Positions 62,507 to 64,000 of a stretch of 64,000 bases of DNA are shown here, one piece after another (the first letter of the stretch is position 1; each line of letters opens with the position of its first letter). The notes beneath the pieces are model-generated. The model saw only the letters and a program-made list of their open reading frames with translations, was not told where the DNA came from and did no database searches. The translations under genes were made by a program, and so were the position numbers. Origin of the DNA: Pseudomonas sp. p1(2021b) (GTDB lineage: Bacteria > Pseudomonadota > Gammaproteobacteria > Pseudomonadales > Pseudomonadaceae); NCBI RefSeq assembly GCF_020151015.1, contig NZ_CP083746.1, positions 1,579,001-1,643,000 of the forward strand, given 5' to 3'.

Positions 62507-63691
62507 ATGCAGAAAACCAGTGCAACGCTGCTGATCATCGATGACGACGACGTGGTCCGTGCCAGCCTCGCCGCCTATCTGGAAGACAGTGGCTTCAGCG
62601 TCCTCCAGGCCAGCAATGGCCAGCAGGGGCTCCAGGTCTTCGAAGAACACCAGCCCGACCTCGTGATCTGCGATTTGCGCATGCCGCAAATGGGCGGCCT
62701 CGAGCTGATCCGTCGGGTCAGCGAGCGCGCACCGCAATTGCCGGTGATCGTGGTCTCCGGCGCGGGTGTCATGAACGATGCGGTCGAGGCCTTGCGCCTG
62801 GGCGCCGCCGACTACCTGATCAAGCCCCTGGAAGACCTCGCCGTGCTCGAGCATTCGGTGCGTCGCGCCCTCGACCGCTCGCGCCTGGTGCTCGAGAACC
62901 AGCGCTACCGGGACAAGCTCGAGGCGGCCAACCGTGAGCTGGAAGCCAGCCTGCACCTGCTGCAGGAGGACCAGAACGCCGGTCGCCAGGTGCAGATGAA
63001 CATGCTGCCGGAAAGCCCGTGGGTGGCCGGTGACCTGTCGTTCGAGCACCAGATCATTCCGTCGCTGTACCTGTCGGGCGACTTTGCCGACTACTTCCGC
63101 GTGGATGAGCGGCGCATCGCCTTCTACCTGGCGGACGTGTCCGGTCATGGCGCCTCGTCGGCGTTCGTCACGGTGCTGCTCAAGTTCATGACCACCCGGC
63201 TGTTGTTCGAATTCAAGCGCAGCAACAGGATGCGCGAGTTCAAGCCTTCGCAGGTGCTCAGCCACATCAACCGTGGGCTGATCAACTGCAAGCTGGGCAA
63301 GCATGTGACCATGGTCGGCGGGGTGATCGACGAGGACACCGGGTTGATGACCTACAGCGTCGGCGGCCATTTGCCGCTGCCGGTGCTCTATACCCCGGGC
63401 CAGGCCCGCTACCTGGAGGGCCGAGGCCTGCCGGTGGGGCTGTTCGAAGAGGCCAGCTACCAGGACCAGGTGCTGGAGCTGCCGCCGAGCTTCAGCCTGA
63501 GCCTGATGTCCGATGGCATTCTGGACCTTTTGCCAGGGGATACACTCAAAGATAAGGAAGCGACCTTGCCGGAAATCGTCAAGGACGCAGGGGGCAGCCT
63601 GGACGGGCTGCGCCAACGATTCGAATTGGCTACGCTTGGGGAGATGCCGGATGATATCGCCCTATTGGTGTTGAGCAGGAACCTTGAATGA
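62507..63691 (+). CDS. rssB: RssB-like response regulator with PP2C phosphatase domain
   Basis: This 394-aa protein has a receiver domain (residues 8-120; Asp12-14 acidic cluster in IIDDDDVV, phosphoacceptor Asp56 in VICDLRMP, Lys in YLIKPLED). A helical linker leads to a SpoIIE/PP2C-type phosphatase domain with SGDFADYFRV, YLADVSGHGASSAF and PDDIALLVLS. All metal-binding Asp residues are present. In Pseudomonas RssB-type proteins take part in partner switching that influences sigma factor RpoS. The ATG at 62507 matches homologues; no strong ribosome site is visible. It overlaps rssC by four bases (ATGA). Confidence 0.93.
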   Translation: MQKTSATLLIIDDDDVVRASLAAYLEDSGFSVLQASNGQQGLQVFEEHQPDLVICDLRMPQMGGLELIRRVSERAPQLPVIVVSGAGVMNDAVEALRLGAADYLIKPLEDLAVLEHSVRRALDRSRLVLENQRYRDKLEAANRELEASLHLLQEDQNAGRQVQMNMLPESPWVAGDLSFEHQIIPSLYLSGDFADYFRVDERRIAFYLADVSGHGASSAFVTVLLKFMTTRLLFEFKRSNRMREFKPSQVLSHINRGLINCKLGKHVTMVGGVIDEDTGLMTYSVGGHLPLPVLYTPGQARYLEGRGLPVGLFEEASYQDQVLELPPSFSLSLMSDGILDLLPGDTLKDKEATLPEIVKDAGGSLDGLRQRFELATLGEMPDDIALLVLSRNLE

Positions 63692-64000
63692 GTACCGGTA
63701 GAATCCAGTTCGCCGAGCAGAGCGGGACCTTCGTCCTGAAGTTTGTCGGTGAAGTGCGCCTGACCCTGTGCTCGGCGCTGGATGCGACGATCGAAAAGAT
63801 CTTCACTGCGCTGAACTTCTCGGCCATCGTCATCGACCTGACCGAGACCGAGAGCATCGACAGCACCACCCTTGGCCTGCTGGCCAAGCTGTCCATCCTG
63901 TCCCGGCAGAAGGTCGGGCTGTTGCCGACCGTGGTCACCACCAACCCGGACATTTCCCGGTTGCTGCAATCGATGGGCTTCGACCAGGTGTTCAACATCG
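63688..64000 (+). CDS. rssC: STAS-domain anti-sigma factor antagonist, cut by the window end
   Basis: The frame from ATG 63688 gives at least 104 residues to the window edge. It has STAS features: MSTGRIQFAEQSGTFVLKFV, LTLCSALDATIEKIF, and AIVIDLTETESIDSTTLGLL, the region that contains the phosphorylatable Ser or Thr. In partner-switching modules, such as Bacillus RsbV, its phosphate is removed by the PP2C domain of the partner. Here rssB overlaps by four bases (ATGA), so the two proteins are made together. The 3' end lies beyond the window. Confidence 0.92.
   Translation, partial: MSTGRIQFAEQSGTFVLKFVGEVRLTLCSALDATIEKIFTALNFSAIVIDLTETESIDSTTLGLLAKLSILSRQKVGLLPTVVTTNPDISRLLQSMGFDQVFNI

Overview
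The window is a 64-kb piece of chromosome from a gamma-proteobacterium of the genus Pseudomonas, most probably the P. putida group. This rests on high GC, many REP palindromes of the P. putida type (core GCGGGACAAGCCCGCTCC), and gene order. The run fadB-fadA-topA-sulA-lexA-psrA-nagZ-mfd-gap-sthA-lolCDE matches, from memory, the P. aeruginosa PA3014 to PA2986 neighbourhood. An Aer-type receptor beside acnA is how I remember P. putida KT2440 around PP_2111/PP_2112. Nearly everything is core genome. I see no insertion sequence, CRISPR array or intact prophage.

Region by region. 1-1.5 kb: the tail of an M15 peptidase-like protein, an unknown 102-aa gene behind a near-perfect LexA box, and an RluA-type pseudouridine synthase. 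1.8-10.3 kb: an Aer-like receptor with a sigma-28 promoter, a CPBP membrane protease, aconitase, RlmM, TusA and PdxB. 10.5-15 kb: an MsbA-like ABC exporter, the wreck of a chemoreceptor gene, a malate:quinone oxidoreductase with a lipoprotein-like N-terminus, tRNA-Pro(CGG) and a YgdR-type lipoprotein. 15-20.8 kb: moaB-moeA, a glycosyltransferase, a YegS-type lipid kinase and a NarX/NarL-type two-component pair. 21-29 kb: a CheA-P1-like protein without the phospho-histidine, cheV behind a sigma-28 promoter, a MOSC protein, Slt, Uup and a universal stress protein. 29-40.6 kb: fadBA, topA, sulA-lexA with two LexA boxes, psrA with two overlapping operators, an L,D-transpeptidase and nagZ. 40.6-53.7 kb: an mfd-csiV-SNF2 helicase run, gap, apbE, sthA, a GDPD phosphodiesterase and a PilZ-like protein. 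53.8-64 kb: lolC-lolD-lolE, a CopRS/CusRS-like pair, queF, a HAD-like protein lacking both catalytic Asp residues, an MlaA homologue without a lipobox, and rssB-rssC, the last cut by the window end.

Four regulatory circuits can be read from the DNA. SOS: LexA boxes at lexA-sulA and at the unknown 102-aa gene. Fatty-acid control: psrA with tandem operators, and a weak candidate site at fadBA. Motility: sigma-28 promoters at the aer-like gene and cheV. Partner switching: a receiver-PP2C phosphatase translationally coupled to a STAS protein. No wholly new multi-gene system is evident. The best leads are the SOS-controlled unknown gene, the histidine-less CheA-P1-like protein beside cheV, the lipoprotein-type MQO with a possible sigma-54 promoter, and the HAD pseudo-enzyme.
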